A stretch of DNA of 64,000 bases, taken from Homarus americanus. Its lineage: Eukaryota > Arthropoda > Malacostraca > Decapoda > Nephropidae. Position 1 is the stretch's first letter. Each line of letters opens with the position of its first letter. Under the pieces are notes generated by a model. The model was not told the DNA's origin and searched no databases. It worked only from the letters and a program-made list of their open reading frames with translations. A program made the position numbers and the translations under genes. Below are positions 12,405-26,223 of this stretch, in pieces. Location of the stretch: the NCBI RefSeq assembly GCF_018991925.1, contig NW_024737042.1:14509200-14573199 (forward strand), read 5' to 3'.

Positions 12405-15400
12405 CATTACAAAAGCCTCCCTGAAACTCACTTACAACACCCAAAGCATCCCTGAAAACTCCTTCCACCTTAAAGCCATTCTGGAAATTCCCCACACCTC
12501 CAAAGCCATTCTGAAATTCCCGACACCTCCAAAGCCAAACTAGAAACTCTCCTACACCTCCAAAGCCTCCCTGGACACCCGCTACACCCCCAAAGCCTTC
12601 CTTGAAATCCCTACACCTACAAAGCCTATCCAGGAAAGTCACTTAGACCTCCAAAGCCTCCTGAACTCCCCAGCATCTATAAAGCCTCTCTGGAAAATCA
12701 CTTACACCTCCAAACAACTTGAAATTCCCCTACACCTCCTAAGCCTCCCTAGAAACCACGCCACCTCCAAAGCTCATCCCTGAAACTCCCATACACCACC
12801 GAAGCCTCCTGGAAAATCCCCTCACACCACCAAGACTCACAGGAAACTCTCCTACATCTCCAGAGCCTTCCTGCGAACTCCCCTGTACCTCCAAAACCAT
12901 CCTGCAAACTCTCCTACACCTCCACCTCCGTGGAAACTCCCCTACACCTTTCTTACCCCGTGGAAACCACTGCGCCTCCAAACGCCTCCGTGAAACCCCA
13001 CACCTCCAAGGCCTCCATGGAAACTTTCCCCTACACCTCCAAAACTTTCCTGAAACTCCCCACACCTCCAAAGCCTCCCGAAACTTTCTACACCTCCAGA
13101 ACCTTCCTGGAAACCCACTTAAGACCTCCAAACCTCCTGAAACTCCCCTACACCTCCAAAGCCTTCCTGGAAACCTCTGCACCTATAAAGCCTCAAAGGA
13201 AACTCCCCACACCTCAAATCCTACCTTGAAACTCACTTAGACCTCCACAGCCTCCTGAAACTCCCCAACACCTCCAAAGCCTAATCTGGAAAGTCACTTA
13301 CACCTCCAAAGCCTCCTGAAATTCCCCACACCTCCAAAGCCTACCCTGAAACCCCTCACACCTCCACAGCCTCCTGGAAACTTCCCACACCTCCAAAGCC
13401 TACCCTGAAACTACCTTACACCTCCAAAGCCTCCTGAAACTCCCACACCTCCAAAGCCTACCCTGAAACTCTTACAGCCCAAAGCCTCCTGGAAATTCCC
13501 CACTTCCAAAGCCTACCCTGAAACTCCCATACACCAAAGCCTCCTGAAACTTCCCTACACCTCTAAAGTATCCTGAAACTACCTACACCTCCAAAGCCTC
13601 CTGAAATTCCTTACAACCCAAAGCCTCCTGAAACTTCCCTATACCTCTAAAGACTACCCTGGAACTACTTACACCCCCAAAGCCTCCTGAAACTCCTTAA
13701 CTCCAAAGCCCATGGAAACTCTCCTACACCTCCAAAGCCTCCTGAAACTGCCCTGCACCTCCAAAGCCTCGAAACTCCCCACACCTCCAAAGCTCACTCC
13801 CAAACCACTTACACCTCCAAGCCTCCTGAACCTCACACCCCAAAGACTACTCCTGAAACTACCTTACATCTCCAAAGCCTCTTGAAACTCCCTACACCTC
13901 GAAAGCCTCCTGAAACTCTCCCACCCAAAGCCTACCCTGAAACTACCTACACCTCCAAAGCCTCCCTGAAACCACCTTACACCTCTAAAGACTACCCTGA
14001 AACACTCCTTTACACCTCCAAAGCCTCCTGAAACCTCCTCACACCTCCAAAGACTCCTGAAACTACCTTACACCTCCAAAGCCTCCTGAACTCCCATAAC
14101 TCTAAAGACTACCCTGAAACTACCTTACACCTCCGAAGCCTCCTGGGAACCCCACACCCTAAAGACTACCCTGGAACTACCTTACACCTCCAAAGCCTCC
14201 TGAAACTCTCCCTACACCTCCAGCCTACCCTGAAACTACCCACCTCCTAAGCCTCCTGGAAACTCCCTACACCTCTAAAGACTACCTGAAACTACCTTAC
14301 ACCTCCAAAGCCTCCCTGAAACTCTCCTACACCTCCAAAGCCTCCTGAAACTCCCTACGCCTCTAAAGACTACCCTGGAAACTACCTTACACCTCCAAAG
14401 CCTCCCTGGAAACTCTCCCACACCTCCAAAGCCTCCCTGGAAACCACTTACACCTCCAAAGCCTCCTGGAAACTCCCACACCTCTAAAGACCACTCCTGG
14501 AAACTACCTTACACCTCCAAGCCTCCTGAAACTCTCCTACACCTCCAAAGACTCCTGGAACTACCTTACACCTCCAAAGCCTCCTGGAAACTCCTACACC
14601 CCAAAGACTACCCTGAAACACTCCACACCTGAAGCCTCCTGGAAACTCCTTACAACCCAAAGCCTCCTGAAACTCCCCACACCCGAAAGCCCCACTGAAA
14701 ACTCCCCCACACCCAAAGCCTCCCTGAAACTCCTTACATCTCCAAAGCTCCTGAAACCCCTACAACCCCAAGCTAAACCCTGAAACTCCCTTACAACTCC
14801 AAAGCCTCCTGAAACTCCCTACACCTCCAAAGCCTCCCTGAAACTCCCCACACCTCCAAAACCTCCCTTGAAACTACCCACCCAAAGCCTCCTGAAACTC
14901 CCCTACACCCAAAGCCTCCCTTGAAACTACCCTACACCTCCAAACCCCCCTGAAACTCCCTTACACCTCCAAAGCCTCCTGGAAACCCCACACCTCCAAA
15001 GCCCTCCCCTGAACCACTCATACCCAAAGCCTCCCTGAAACTCCCCCACACCTAAAGACTACCCTGGAAACTACCCTTACACCTCCAAAGCCTCCTGGAA
15101 ACTCTCCTACACCTCCAAAGACTCCCTGAAACTACCCACACCTCCAAAGCCTCCCTGAAACTCCCACACTCCTGCAACACTCCTGAAACTACCTTACACC
15201 TCCGAAGCCTCCCTGAAACTCCTTACAACTCCAAAGCTCTGGAAACTCCCTACACCTCGAAAGCCTCCCTGAAACTCCCCACACCTCCAAAGCCTCCTGA
15301 ACTCCCCACATGTCCAAAGCCTCCTGAAACCCCCACAACCCCAAGCCTACCCTGAAACCTCATAACCCAAAGCCTCCCTGAAACTCCCTTACACCTCCAA

Positions 15401-16236
15401 AGCCCGGAAACCCCACACCTCCAAAGCCTCCTTGAAACTACCCTACACCTCCAAACTCCTGAAACTCCTTACACCTCCAAAGCCTCCTGGAAACTCCCCA
15501 ACCCAAAGCCCCCTGAAACTCCCCTACACCTCTAAAGCCTCCTGAAACGTCTCACCTCCAAAGCCTCCTGGAAACTCCCTACATATCCAAAGCCTCCTGA
15601 AACCCCCTACAACCTCCTGCCTACCCTGGAAATTCCTTACAACTCCAAAGCCTCCGTGGAACCCCACACCTCCAAAGCCTCCTGGAACCCTTACACCTCC
15701 AAAGCCTCCTGAAACTCCCCACACCTGCAAAGCCTCACTATAAACTCCCCTACATCTCCAAAGCCTTCCAGGAAACTCTACACCTCCAAAGCCTCCTGCA
15801 AACCCCTCACACCTCCAAAACGTTCATGGAACCCCCCACACCTCCTCAGCCTCTGTGGAAACTTCCCTACACCTCCAAACCTCCCTGGAAACTGCCCTAC
15901 ACCTCCAAAGCCTACCTGGAAACTCCCCTACACCTCCAAAGCCACCCTGAAACTGCCCCACACCCCAAAGCCTACCCTGGAAACCCCCTACACCTCCAAA
16001 GCCCACCCTGGAAACCCCCTACACCTCCAAAGCCCACCTGAAACTGCCCTACACCTCCAAAGCCTACCCTGGAAACTCCCCTACACCTCCAAAGCCTCCC
16101 TGGAAACTCCCCTACACCTCCAAAGCCTACCCTGGAAACTCCCCTACACCTCCAAAGCCTCCCTGGAAACTCCCCTACACCTCCAAAGCCTACCCTGGAA
16201 ACTCCCCTACACCTCCAAAGCCTCCCTGGATATTCC
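12405..16236. repeat. 31/32-bp minisatellite, over 110 units
   Basis: Unit keyed by CTACACCTCCAAAGCCTCC and CTGGAAACTCCC. From about 16,050 to 16,235 the units are clean and alternate between a 31-bp form (GCCTCCCTGG) and a 32-bp form (GCCTACCCTGG), giving a 63-bp dimer. Most interior units lack one to six bases, usually inside C, G or A runs. The unit length is not a multiple of three and the indels scramble every frame, so glycine-rich open frames on the minus strand are not genes. A lone decayed unit persists near 16,690. Confidence 0.95.
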
Positions 16237-17227
16237 CCTACACATCCGACCCTCCCCAGAACACGCGTGAGTTTAATAATACTCGTGATCCCATTACCTC
16301 AGACAGGGAGTTAAGGGGGGAGGGGGGAGGGGGTGGGGTTGAGGGGGAAAATATCGGGTGCTCGACTTAACACACACAAATACCAATCCACCAACACAAA
16401 CAGCAACATGACGCATCACATCCTCAAACACTGACAAAAGTAATTTATATATATAACTATCAATAAACAAAATTATTGGTGGCAAATACAAGTCAACATT
16501 ATCGTTCACTTCAGCACTAAAATGTTAAACAAAAAATGGAAAGACTCTTTAAAAAAAATACTGTAAAAAGCATAACTCTACTTCACTGCTGACTTAATCA
16601 CTTAGAAATACTCACACTAACGCTTGATAATGAACGCGATATCACAGTCGACCTTAGCAACATAATTTGAGTGAACTTGTACATAGAACCACCAAAACAA
16701 AGCCTATCCTGAAATGACCTCACCCACTAAACCTGACTGGAATTGTTGCCCGGTTAGAAATACAAAAACATAATTCACTCTCCTTTTCAACTTAACGACT
16801 TAAAAATGCATACAAATATTCATACTACGACATTGTTAATTAGTAAAATAACAACAGGTATTTGGGGTTAAAAATAAAAGTTTTGCTGTTTATTTGCAAA
16901 ACTATTTTAACTTGCAAATAAGATTTAAGTGAAACGCACCACAAACTGTATTTTCCTGTGCATTTCAACTGTGCTTAGTTTTAAAAATTGGATGTTTCCA
17001 TAACAAACGAAAAATAAACAAAAAATACAACCCACGCATTGTCAGAAAAAGAGATTGCAACTAATGTCCTGGTTAGGTGAGCGACGGAGAGAGAGAATGA
17101 GAGGAAGAGGGACGGGAGGGAAGGATGGAGGGATGGTGTAGGGGGAGAATTGGCGTTCAACAAACAAGGGAAAAAGGGACACGCTAACTGTGATTTTTGG
17201 CTCTTGTACAACAAATATTAGACAAAT
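16237..17227. other. Unassigned stretch
   Basis: A G-rich tract at 16,314-16,348 and a GA/GGA tract at 17,085-17,150. The rest is AT-rich with no recognisable element. Confidence 0.45.
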
Positions 17228-17232
17228 GTATG

Positions 17233-17263
<31 letters not shown>

Positions 17264-17284
17264 AAACACACACACACACACATA
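17228..17284. repeat. (TATG)n and (CA)n microsatellite
   Basis: Tetranucleotide TATG run to 17,262, then a CA run. Confidence 0.9.
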
Positions 17285-18968
17285 TTAAATGAATGCACTA
17301 ATATTACCATTTATTGTGAGTTTTCCAAAACGGGCATTTCAACAAATTCAATTTTTATATGACATTAACACGACAATCAAATTTAAGTTGGGCCAAATTG
17401 TCTCTTTGATAGGAATAAACGAATCATTGTTTTGTAAAAGAATACCTTTATTTTATCAGCCCGTATCCATATTATCAGACCTGTCAATATCTTTATAACT
17501 AAAACACAAACAATGATGATGAAATTGTGAGTGAGTTATTGTGTGGCAGTGTCTGTCTCTGTGTGTGTGTGTAAAAACAGTAGAATGTCATAAGTAATTA
17601 AAAGAAAATACTATGGGAACTTTACTTCGCATCTCGTTAACCAAAGCTGCTATGAGACCCCGATGTTAGCCTTTTTTTTTTCCCTCCACTACAGCGTTGA
17701 GTTGTCGGCGTCGATAGCCCAACACATTTATCTCCCATCATTATCACCTGCCATTTATTCTATCTCCCTCTCTCTAATTATAAGGTATGACGTGTGTGTG
17801 TAATACGATGGAGTTCCTCTCACACAGCAAGACATTATATCCATCTGGTTGACCACTGTCCTTTCATTACACCCAGATCCATCTATCAACATCACCATCT
17901 TCATCATCATCATTATCATCACCATCACCATCAGCCAAAACAAACCACAGAACAAAAACCATTTCAATGACAATTTACTTCTTATTGTTCTCTAGGCCAA
18001 AATCCCTTAAGGCTACAAGCATGTAGTTCAATGCCTCGCCTCACCAACCAGCCTTATACATACACTAGACTGGACTGGGCTGCGCGACGTATACGTGTAC
18101 AGACTAACATCCAGACACCCATTCTATTCCCGTATCTCCTTTACACAATTCCCTTATCAAAACAACACGATCACGTCTATTGTCTAACTTATTCGAGTTC
18201 TTGAGGAGGAGAAAAAAGAGGAGTGCAGGAGAGGAAGGGAGGAGGAGTTGGGGAAGGGGATCAACATCCAGGTCAAATCTTAAAGAAAATCTCACCATCT
18301 CCTTCAAGAACAATCCCGCCCGTATGAGGAGGAGGGGGTGGGGGGGAGAGGGGATAATCCACGGACGCAACGGACACGACGACGCGAGCGATTCCCTAAC
18401 ATGTCGCGAACTCGATCGAGGGTAAAAAAAAATGGTATAATGAAACCAATTCCAGAGTGCCTTGTAAAATTCCACTAACCCTTTATAAAACGTATAACAT
18501 TCGAGTTAGCGAAATGCGAAATGCTTATAATTACATTTTGTCCCCATCGGCAATTTTAATAATGGTATATTCATATGCAATGTTAACTGGCGTCCGGGCG
18601 GGGTTATGGATGTTGAAATTATGCTTACATTTAATAATACAGATTCCCAGGGTTAAACTGTCCCATTGGGGGGCTGGTAGCGAGCAGTAGCCGGGCAGTT
18701 CATGGTGTATGTGACTATGTTTACTTCCAGTTGTTGTGTTCGTGTGTTTATAACTGATAAATCAATAGTATTACAAACACTAATGATAATAATAATAGCG
18801 ACCATTTCTCTCACCTATTCCTGCCCTCTCTTCCACCCCCCTTCCTATCTCCCTCTCTCAGTCTCTTTCTGTCCCTCCCTCCTTCCCTCTCTCTGGCGCA
18901 CGACAACTCTCCCTCCCGCAATGAAGGAAAAAGAGAAAGAGAGAGAGATTTTACCCTCATATTCAAAC
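17285..18968. other. Unassigned stretch
   Basis: Only short low-complexity tracts: CAT/CAC words at 17,890-17,932, a purine-rich piece at 18,200-18,260 and pyrimidine-rich DNA at 18,805-18,920. Open frames of up to 123 codons at 18,104-18,475 overlap on opposite strands and show no recognisable domain. Confidence 0.45.
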
Positions 18969-19335
18969 AACACGTCCGCCCCACACCGTTGCTCGACAGA
19001 CATACAGACACAACACGTCCGCCCCACACCGTTGCTCGACAGACATCTGAACCCTGCCCATCCACTTACCGTTGCTCGACAGACATACAGACGCAACACG
19101 TCCGCCCCACACCGTTGCTCGACAGACATACAGACACCTTACGTCCGCCCCCACCGTTGCTCGACAGACATACAGACACAACACGTCCGTCCTTTGTTGC
19201 TCAGGATATAGACAGAAAGACACACAGATAGACAAGCAGATATAACACATTGCTCCCCCGTTGCTATACACACGAACATATACACAAACACGGGCATGAA
19301 CATACAGACAGACACCACGTCCGCCCCTCCGTTAC
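18969..19335. repeat. 43-bp minisatellite, about 6-7 units
   Basis: Unit keyed by CACGTCCGCCCCACACCG and TTGCTCGACAGACATACAGA. Starts fall at about 18,971, 19,014, a shortened diverged unit near 19,057, then 19,097, 19,140 and 19,184. A decayed outlier lies at about 19,316. Frames read through it on both strands only because the unit lacks stops. Confidence 0.92.
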
Positions 19336-19474
19336 TAGAGAGAGAGGTACACACACACACAACAGCCCCCTGCACGGGACGTTTATGTGAGCGGTCAGAA
19401 TTTATCAGAGGTGTACAGCTTTCTCATGCAGAAAGTTGGTTCAGCTTTTTAAAACTACGAGCCGGGAAAGACTC

Positions 19475-19486
19475 TCTTTCTTTCTT

Positions 19487-19517
<31 letters not shown>

Positions 19518-19521
19518 TTCA
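19475..19521. repeat. (TTTC)n-(CT)n microsatellite
   Basis: Short TTTC run followed by CT dinucleotides. Confidence 0.9.
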
Positions 19522-19554
19522 CTCCGTTCCTCGTGTTGGGGAAATTACGGGGTA

Positions 19555-19770
19555 AGTTTTGGACTCTCGATTCCCTTAGGATCGTACGTTAAATGTTTTT
19601 CCGCCCTTTTACTAACTAGAGCTGTGAGAGATAGCATATAACTGACTCACGTAAACTGCGACACGAAGATGGATTCTCAAAGGCTCTTTACACGTTAGCT
19701 GTTTGACCTGACTTGCTGAGTATTATCTGTAAACTGACTCACCGAAGGTATACGTCACAAGCATGTATGG
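19555..19770 (+). repeat. Diverged ~90-bp satellite monomers
   Basis: Contains AACTGACTCACGTAAACTGC then GATTCTCAAAGGCTC (19,672), with a partial second unit at 19,732 (AACTGACTCACCG). The same order of words is found at 21,405-21,485, 22,082-22,460, 53,735-53,925 and 63,255-63,340. Confidence 0.5.
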
Positions 19771-19829
19771 GTTTTACGATAAATGCCTTTCTCGCTGTAG
19801 CTGGTCATGTTAGCCAATATGCTTCTTTC

Positions 19830-20530
19830 ATCTCCTCTTCTCCTTTCCTTCTCCTTATTTTACCTCTTCCTTCTCTCTTCTTTCTCTCTCATCTCCTTAC
19901 CATCCTTCTCTTAACCTTCCGTCATATCATTTTCCTTTCCCCTCCTCCTTCCTTCCTCACCCCTTCCTTTCTTCCTTATCGTCCCTCGCCAACTCCCTAC
20001 AACTCTCCTCCTCCTCCTCTTATCTCCAGTTCCCCTTGTCTCTCTCTCTCTCTATTGTGACAATAACTGAGGTATTCTCTTCCGGATAGGGTCGTAATTC
20101 TGCCATGTCAACAAGATCGTTTCTCACTGTCCTTCTGTCATCTATTCCTCCTCTCCGGTCTCTCTCCTTCCTCTTTCCTCCCTCCTTCCCTTCTCCTTCT
20201 ACTTCCTTCTATCTAACCCCTATTTATTTTCCCTACTCTCTCTCTCTCTCTTCTTCCTCATTTCCCCTCTACCTTTCCTCCTTTTCCCCCCTCCCTCCCT
20301 TTTCCCTCTAAATTCTCTCTGCCTCCCCTTCCTCCATTGTTTTCCTCCTCTTCCTTCACTCACTCTCCCAGATCATCACCCTCCTTCCTCCCCCCTTCTC
20401 TTCTTTCTCTCTCCCCCCCCCCCTTCTTCCCAGTGACCATGATAGAAGGATTTCGGATCTGTCGTAAATTTGCTCCTTCCTCTCACTACTTCCCTTCCTC
20501 TCTCTTCTCCCCTCCTCCACTTCCTTCCGC

Positions 20531-20594
<64 letters not shown>

Positions 20595-21245
20595 GCCCCT
20601 TTACGTGCATTTTCGAATATAGTTTGTAATTTCGGTATGTCAACAAAATTTCATCACCCTATTCTTCCCCTCACTTCCTACTCTTCCTTCCCCCTTCCTC
20701 CTCTTCCCTACCTCCCTTCCTTCATCCTCTTCCTCACCTCCTTCTTACCGGCCATGACCCGAAGCTTTAGGGATATGAACGTATTTTGCTAAAGTCCTAA
20801 ATCCTACCCTCCGTCCCCCCCTCTCTTCCACCCTCCTCCCCTCTCTCCCTCCTCCTCTAACCTCCCTCCTCCTCCACCTCCCTCTCCTCCTCCTCCTCTA
20901 CCTTCCATCCTCCATCATGCTGACCATGACCGACATTGAGGATACGGACGCAATTTTTAAGTCAACAACATCCCCTCCTTCCCCTCTCCCTCCACCTCCG
21001 TTACCTCCCCCTCAATCCAGCCTTCACCTCCCTCCCTCCCCCATTACCTCCTTCCTCTCCCTCCCCTCCATCCCTCCCCTCTTACCTCCTTGCCCTCCCC
21101 CATTACCTCCATCCTCTCTCCCTCCATTACCTCTTTCCCCTCCCCCTTCCTCCCTCATCCTTCCCCCTCCTCTACCCTCCATCCTCCATCATGCTGACCA
21201 TGACCGAAGCATTAAGGATACGGTCGTAATTTTGCTAAGTCAACA
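19830..21245 (+). repeat. Polypyrimidine array with recurring spacer motif
   Basis: Long C/T-only tracts (CTTCCTCCCCTCC type) are separated at 20,069, 20,437, 20,600, 20,753, 20,925 and 21,200 by a related segment of about 45 bp. Its cleanest form holds CATGACCGAAGCATTAAGG and GTCGTAATTTTGCTAAGTC. Spacing is 150-370 bp. A (CT)n run lies at 20,530-20,592. Proline- and serine-rich open frames here are by-products of the base bias. Confidence 0.75.
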
Positions 21246-21724
21246 GCCTCGCCAAGATCTGGAAGTCGGCCAAATGAATTGGTGGAATCGAGGAACTTCA
21301 CAATGATTTTGTCGAGCAAGTCAGCAAACACAAGCTTGTTTGTTCTGCCACTAAAATGACCAGCGTCCGCAGTCTCAGACATTCTTACGCTCTATTTTTA
21401 CCTCAGACGAAGACGTAAAAGAACCCGTCTGACTCGGTTCACTCCAGCATCGATACAACGAAGAATCCCCAAAGGTTCGTAAGTAGTAGGTAGTAGGCAG
21501 CTATCAAACAGGGAGGTACTACCGCCTAAGATATTGGAAGCATAATGTGTTGTCTAATGGTAGACCCTGCTGCCATACGGCATCACGAAAATTGTGACCA
21601 AGTCCAAGGTCGCTGATCTGACTTTCAGTCTAATTTACACACAATTGCAGGGTCTCAATTGTTTCTCTTACTTTTCATTGTTTTATTTTATTTTTGTTAT
21701 TATTATTTGTTTTTATTTTGTATT

Positions 21725-21729
<5 letters not shown>
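21246..21729. other. Unassigned stretch with one satellite-like monomer
   Basis: Holds a copy of the dispersed ~90-bp monomer at about 21,405-21,485 (GAATCCCCAAAGGTTCGT). Otherwise unassigned. Confidence 0.45.
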
Positions 21730-21992
<263 letters not shown>

Positions 21993-22081
21993 TTTTCACC
22001 CTCCAGGCCCTGATGTGGGTCAGTGACCTGTGCCCGGGTGGGCTAATCCCCGTAAAAAAAGTTACATTGTCTTCTATATTG

Positions 22082-22465
22082 GTGACGTAGAGACTCGCTC
22101 TAGCGGTGACACAAAAACGAATTCTCAAATGTTTGTGTAAGTTATATTTCTTCCCTATGTGAAACGTGAGAACTAATCCAACTGGTTCATTCAAGTTATG
22201 AGCCACAGACGCTTTATTTTATCCCTGTGACTGAAGAAGCTGGAACCATCTAACTGATTCATTAAAGTTACGATCCATCATGGATTCCCAAAATTTCGTA
22301 CGGTATATATTTTTCCCTTGACCGAAAGTGTAAGAATTCATCTGATTCACTCACACTACGATACAATATAGATTCGCAAAGGCTCATAGTTTAAATTTTT
22401 TCCCCTTTAATGGAGACTTAAGAACGCATTTAACTCCCTCACATTTACTATAAAACAAAGACAGC
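22082..22465 (+). repeat. Degenerate tandem satellite, 75-95 bp period
   Basis: Four units aligned on GGTTCATTCAAGTTATGAG (22,184), GATTCATTAAAGTTACGAT (22,257), GATTCACTCACACTACGAT (22,344) and CCCTCACATTTACTATAA (22,437). Units also share GATTCNCAAA words and a T-run followed by CCC. This is the only place in the window where the dispersed monomer is in tandem. Confidence 0.6.
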
Positions 22466-25400
22466 GGTATAATTGGCGTCAGTACCACACAGAGAGGCTA
22501 CCGTAACCAGCGACGTTTTCCGGTCTAGTTACGTGGAGGGAAATAGCGTACGAGACTGTGAGAATCTCAAAGTCATGTTTACCCCGGCAGTAAAATGACC
22601 GGAACCAGTAGCAAGGCTGGCGAGTAACAGTAGTAGTCAACGTCAGGATGAAGTAACTGGGGAAATATTTACAGCTTGTATTCGATATATGTACGGCTTA
22701 TAAAGTGAGTGTTTCGTGTACGACTGTTGACTGAGGACTTGCCTACTGTGTGTCTCCTTTAGAATGATCCAAGAAGTCGTTCAATAATATCGGTATATAT
22801 AATCGGGTTTGCGCTATGCCGTTTGTTAGGTTGTATTGTTTTGCTTTTCTTTATTCTGATGTCTATGGTTTCATCAGCTGGGTGTTAAATTATCTTTTAA
22901 AATACAGATACAGCCAATCGGTGTCCCACCTATTGACCTTCATACTATTATATTTTGTCACTTAATAACATCCCATTAGTCCAGCACCACTCAAGACTAT
23001 AATCACTGCTGCTGTAAAACTGTCATAGATACGGTCCATTACAACCCAAAGCGCACAACTGAACTTACGATGATCATTACTGCCAGCTGTAGTCAGCCTC
23101 ACCGTGGTGGCTAACCCTCCAATAAACAGAAATATGTCTGGGCTCTTGGCATGTGCTGAAATAAAATGCAAATTGTTTTCAAAACCAGAGTGATACTTGG
23201 ATATCATAGTGTGCGTAAATGTTAACTGTTCGAGGGCTGTATATACTTATGCCTATTTATTCAGTGTATCATGAGAGTTATCAGTTAAAGTGGTGATTGT
23301 GTTAGGCTATATCTTATCATCGCAATACTTCACATGCTATGAATGTCATACCCAGATTTTCCATTTATCCGAAATAATTTTATGACTGAAAATTTAGTAC
23401 TGTGCTGTACATGTACTTCATATATTACTGTGAAGAATGTGCAGGAATCCGCTGTTGTCGTTTACTACCTCAGTTGTTTCATCTGCCAGGATTAAGTACC
23501 TTCAGTAGGTCCTCCTCTCTATCACAAACAGCTTTTTAAAAAATCCGAGTCAGTTTTATGGGGGAATAATCTAAAATGATTAATCCGTTCAAGATTTTTC
23601 CCACGTTAAAGGGAATATACCTACATACTTAATTTAACATTTAACTCGCGCCGTTGCATGAAACAGTTACTGATGAAGAGAATTTATTGTATGTGCTTTA
23701 ACGGGCACAGCTTTAACCACTATTCAATAAATATTATGCCCATTCAAGGCAATAACTTTTGAGTAGTAAATAAAATTATCCTCGCCGTATATCGATGGAA
23801 AAATCCCCTACAAAAATTCTTGCTGATGCAGTACAGAATTTGTTCACTAGGTAAATTTTGTCTTGAGCGCCAACATTCTAATTAACTTTACAAGACTTTT
23901 AATTAGATACATGATTGAAAGCTTTATAAAACAAGAATGTGAAATGGTGCCTCTTTCTCTCGCTGAGTTCGTGATGAGGTGTTGGAAGAGGAAATTGAAT
24001 TAATACAGTAAAACTATGACTAGGCTAATATAAGAGCGGCCTCCGTGTACGTCGTCCCATGTTTACATTAGGCTACGAATAACTAAGCTCATTCCATATA
24101 CTGTATATATAGTTATTGTTTTATCTATTTACTTCTACTGCCAAAGTAATGTCGCATTGTTAATAAGCCATACTAGTTTAAAAAAAATCCATCAAAAAAA
24201 GATATACATTGAAAAGTCTTGTAATGGTTAGAAAATTAACTGGCGAGGCTGGTGACATTATAAGGCAAATTGTTATAAATCATCTTTTTTTTTCGCTCCA
24301 TATATCTTTAATAATTTGTTAAACACATTTCCTTGTCACGCTTGCTACTTGTGGTGTGGTAAACTGTGTCTACCCTACTTGGCTCAGACGTCAACAAAAG
24401 TATATAGTAAATCCACTATGTACTTGATGTTTCGCAGTACTGTACTACACTTTAATGCAGGGCCTCTGTTGTTCACTTAATACATTACTGCATCGGATTT
24501 TCAAGTTAATAAATCATAGCTACGTTGCACGGTCGGATGGATCAAATCGACCGGTAGATAGCAGGGGTACGGATAACTGGCCGTGAAATCCTGAGAAAAC
24601 TTAGTATCTCGAAATTCATGACGATTTTAGCCGAATAAATCTAGAAAATAACCAATTTTATTAGAGGTATGGTTTACTGTGGATACTGGTTTTCATCTTT
24701 ATTATATTGATTGTGATATACAGTTCATTGGACGTGATTTAGAAACTTAATAAATATGTGAGTAGGAAAGGGATCCAAGTCTCTTAATCCGTCCCTGCTT
24801 AAACGTAAAATAATAACGCAACTGTATCAAATTGTCCTCATCTTAAAATTTACTTCATGTAAAGTCACCGCTGTAAGTAAACAAGCTTATTTTCCCGGTA
24901 AAGATTATTCAGGCAGGGAGTAATGACTATTACAAGATCATACCTATTATAACCGGCCACATGTGTTTCAAACCAACAATTACAAACGAGTATTGTTCGA
25001 CGAAAGGGATCTATGTAAACACGCATTGTACACTACAGGTGAGAAAAAACGATTGATAAGGACTGCGTTTCAATTTAAGTCATAACCTCAGTTCAAAGTT
25101 GACACACTATACTTCGTTGGTAAATATGTGTGTAAGGAAAGCGTTTAGACTGGTCCACATTATTATTGTTAATAACCCTACAGTCCGCTCTCAGTTGTAG
25201 TTTTTTCACTTGGGAAAGTTATTCAGTTTTCTATTTTACTTGAAATAATAATCGGATCATGTAAATAAAAATATTTGCTAATTATTTAAATGTCCATCAA
25301 TAAGATCATTGGCAACTAGTCATTTTTTAACTACTTTATTTCTAAATTACTGTAGATCAACACTGAATGATTAACATTCTTTTGCCGTAAGTATTTTTGC

Positions 25401-26180
25401 ACCCATTATTTAATGATTTATAACAGATACTTTGTCAGATGCCACTGATATAATTTAAGAAAGTAAGTGAAGCCGTAATTTAGGTTCTTAATTAAATGGC
25501 AACTAGACAAACATAAACAGTAGGAAATAGGACAACAAAGACTTTAATTTCAATTGAAAAATCGTTTTTGAAAAAAGTTGACGGTAAAAAGAGAAGAGTT
25601 TTATAACAGTGTTACGGAAGAATTCTGCAAAAAATCTCGGAGCTGAATTTCAATATAAGTAAACATTTCTTGTCTGCAAAATAATTTGATGTAAGACATT
25701 TTAATTTTAGTAAAGTTTCTTAGGTGTTTATAAAAGCTTGACAACCCTTATTTAGATAAAGGCCGTATTCTACCTGATATTTGATTTGATAACTGATATA
25801 TGTGGGTATTGTGCATGACTCATCAGTGCAACCACGGTACGGCACTGGTTTATAGTCATACCATCTTATCACTCAGTCAAGAGGCTCTCCACTCCAGACG
25901 TTGACTTCACCAATGACACGTATTATACATCTCTCCGGGGACCCAGATTGTAATTTCAGTCGCCCATCCCAGTCTCTGCCTTTCCCTGGCCCTCTTACCC
26001 CAACTGTGTTCATTAATATCTCTACCGTTTTCCCTTCCCCTCTAAATTAAATAACAAAAATAGTTTCAGCCTTTTCATTAATTTTATAAATTTTCAATAC
26101 CGTCACTTCCCTCGTTGATGTAAATACTCCTTCACGACCTTTTACTACATGTCAAAAAATTGGTCCTTATCCCATTAGGC
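22466..26180. other. Unique-looking AT-rich DNA
   Basis: About 3.7 kb almost free of minisatellites and microsatellites. The best open frame is 22,962-23,207 on the minus strand (81 codons, balanced composition, two hydrophobic stretches), but it matches no family I recognise. Intron or intergenic DNA of a host gene is possible. Confidence 0.4.

Positions 26181-26222
<42 letters not shown>
26181..26222. repeat. (GT)n microsatellite
   Basis: GT run of about 41 bp. Confidence 0.95.

Positions 26223-26223
<1 letters not shown>

Noticed and set aside
12739..13182. 147-codon glycine/arginine-rich frame on the minus strand
   Set aside because: It lies wholly in the 31-bp minisatellite, with indels and no stable peptide period.
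18104..18475. 123-codon frame on the minus strand
   Set aside because: Overlaps an 81-codon frame on the other strand in purine-rich DNA and has no recognisable motif.
20337..20792. 151-codon serine/proline-rich frame
   Set aside because: Product of polypyrimidine tracts; no domain, and the linkers between the tracts are satellite.
22962..23207. 81-codon frame with hydrophobic stretches, possible membrane protein exon
   Set aside because: Balanced composition made it attractive, but no family match and no clear splice sites at both ends; left only as a note on the unassigned region.
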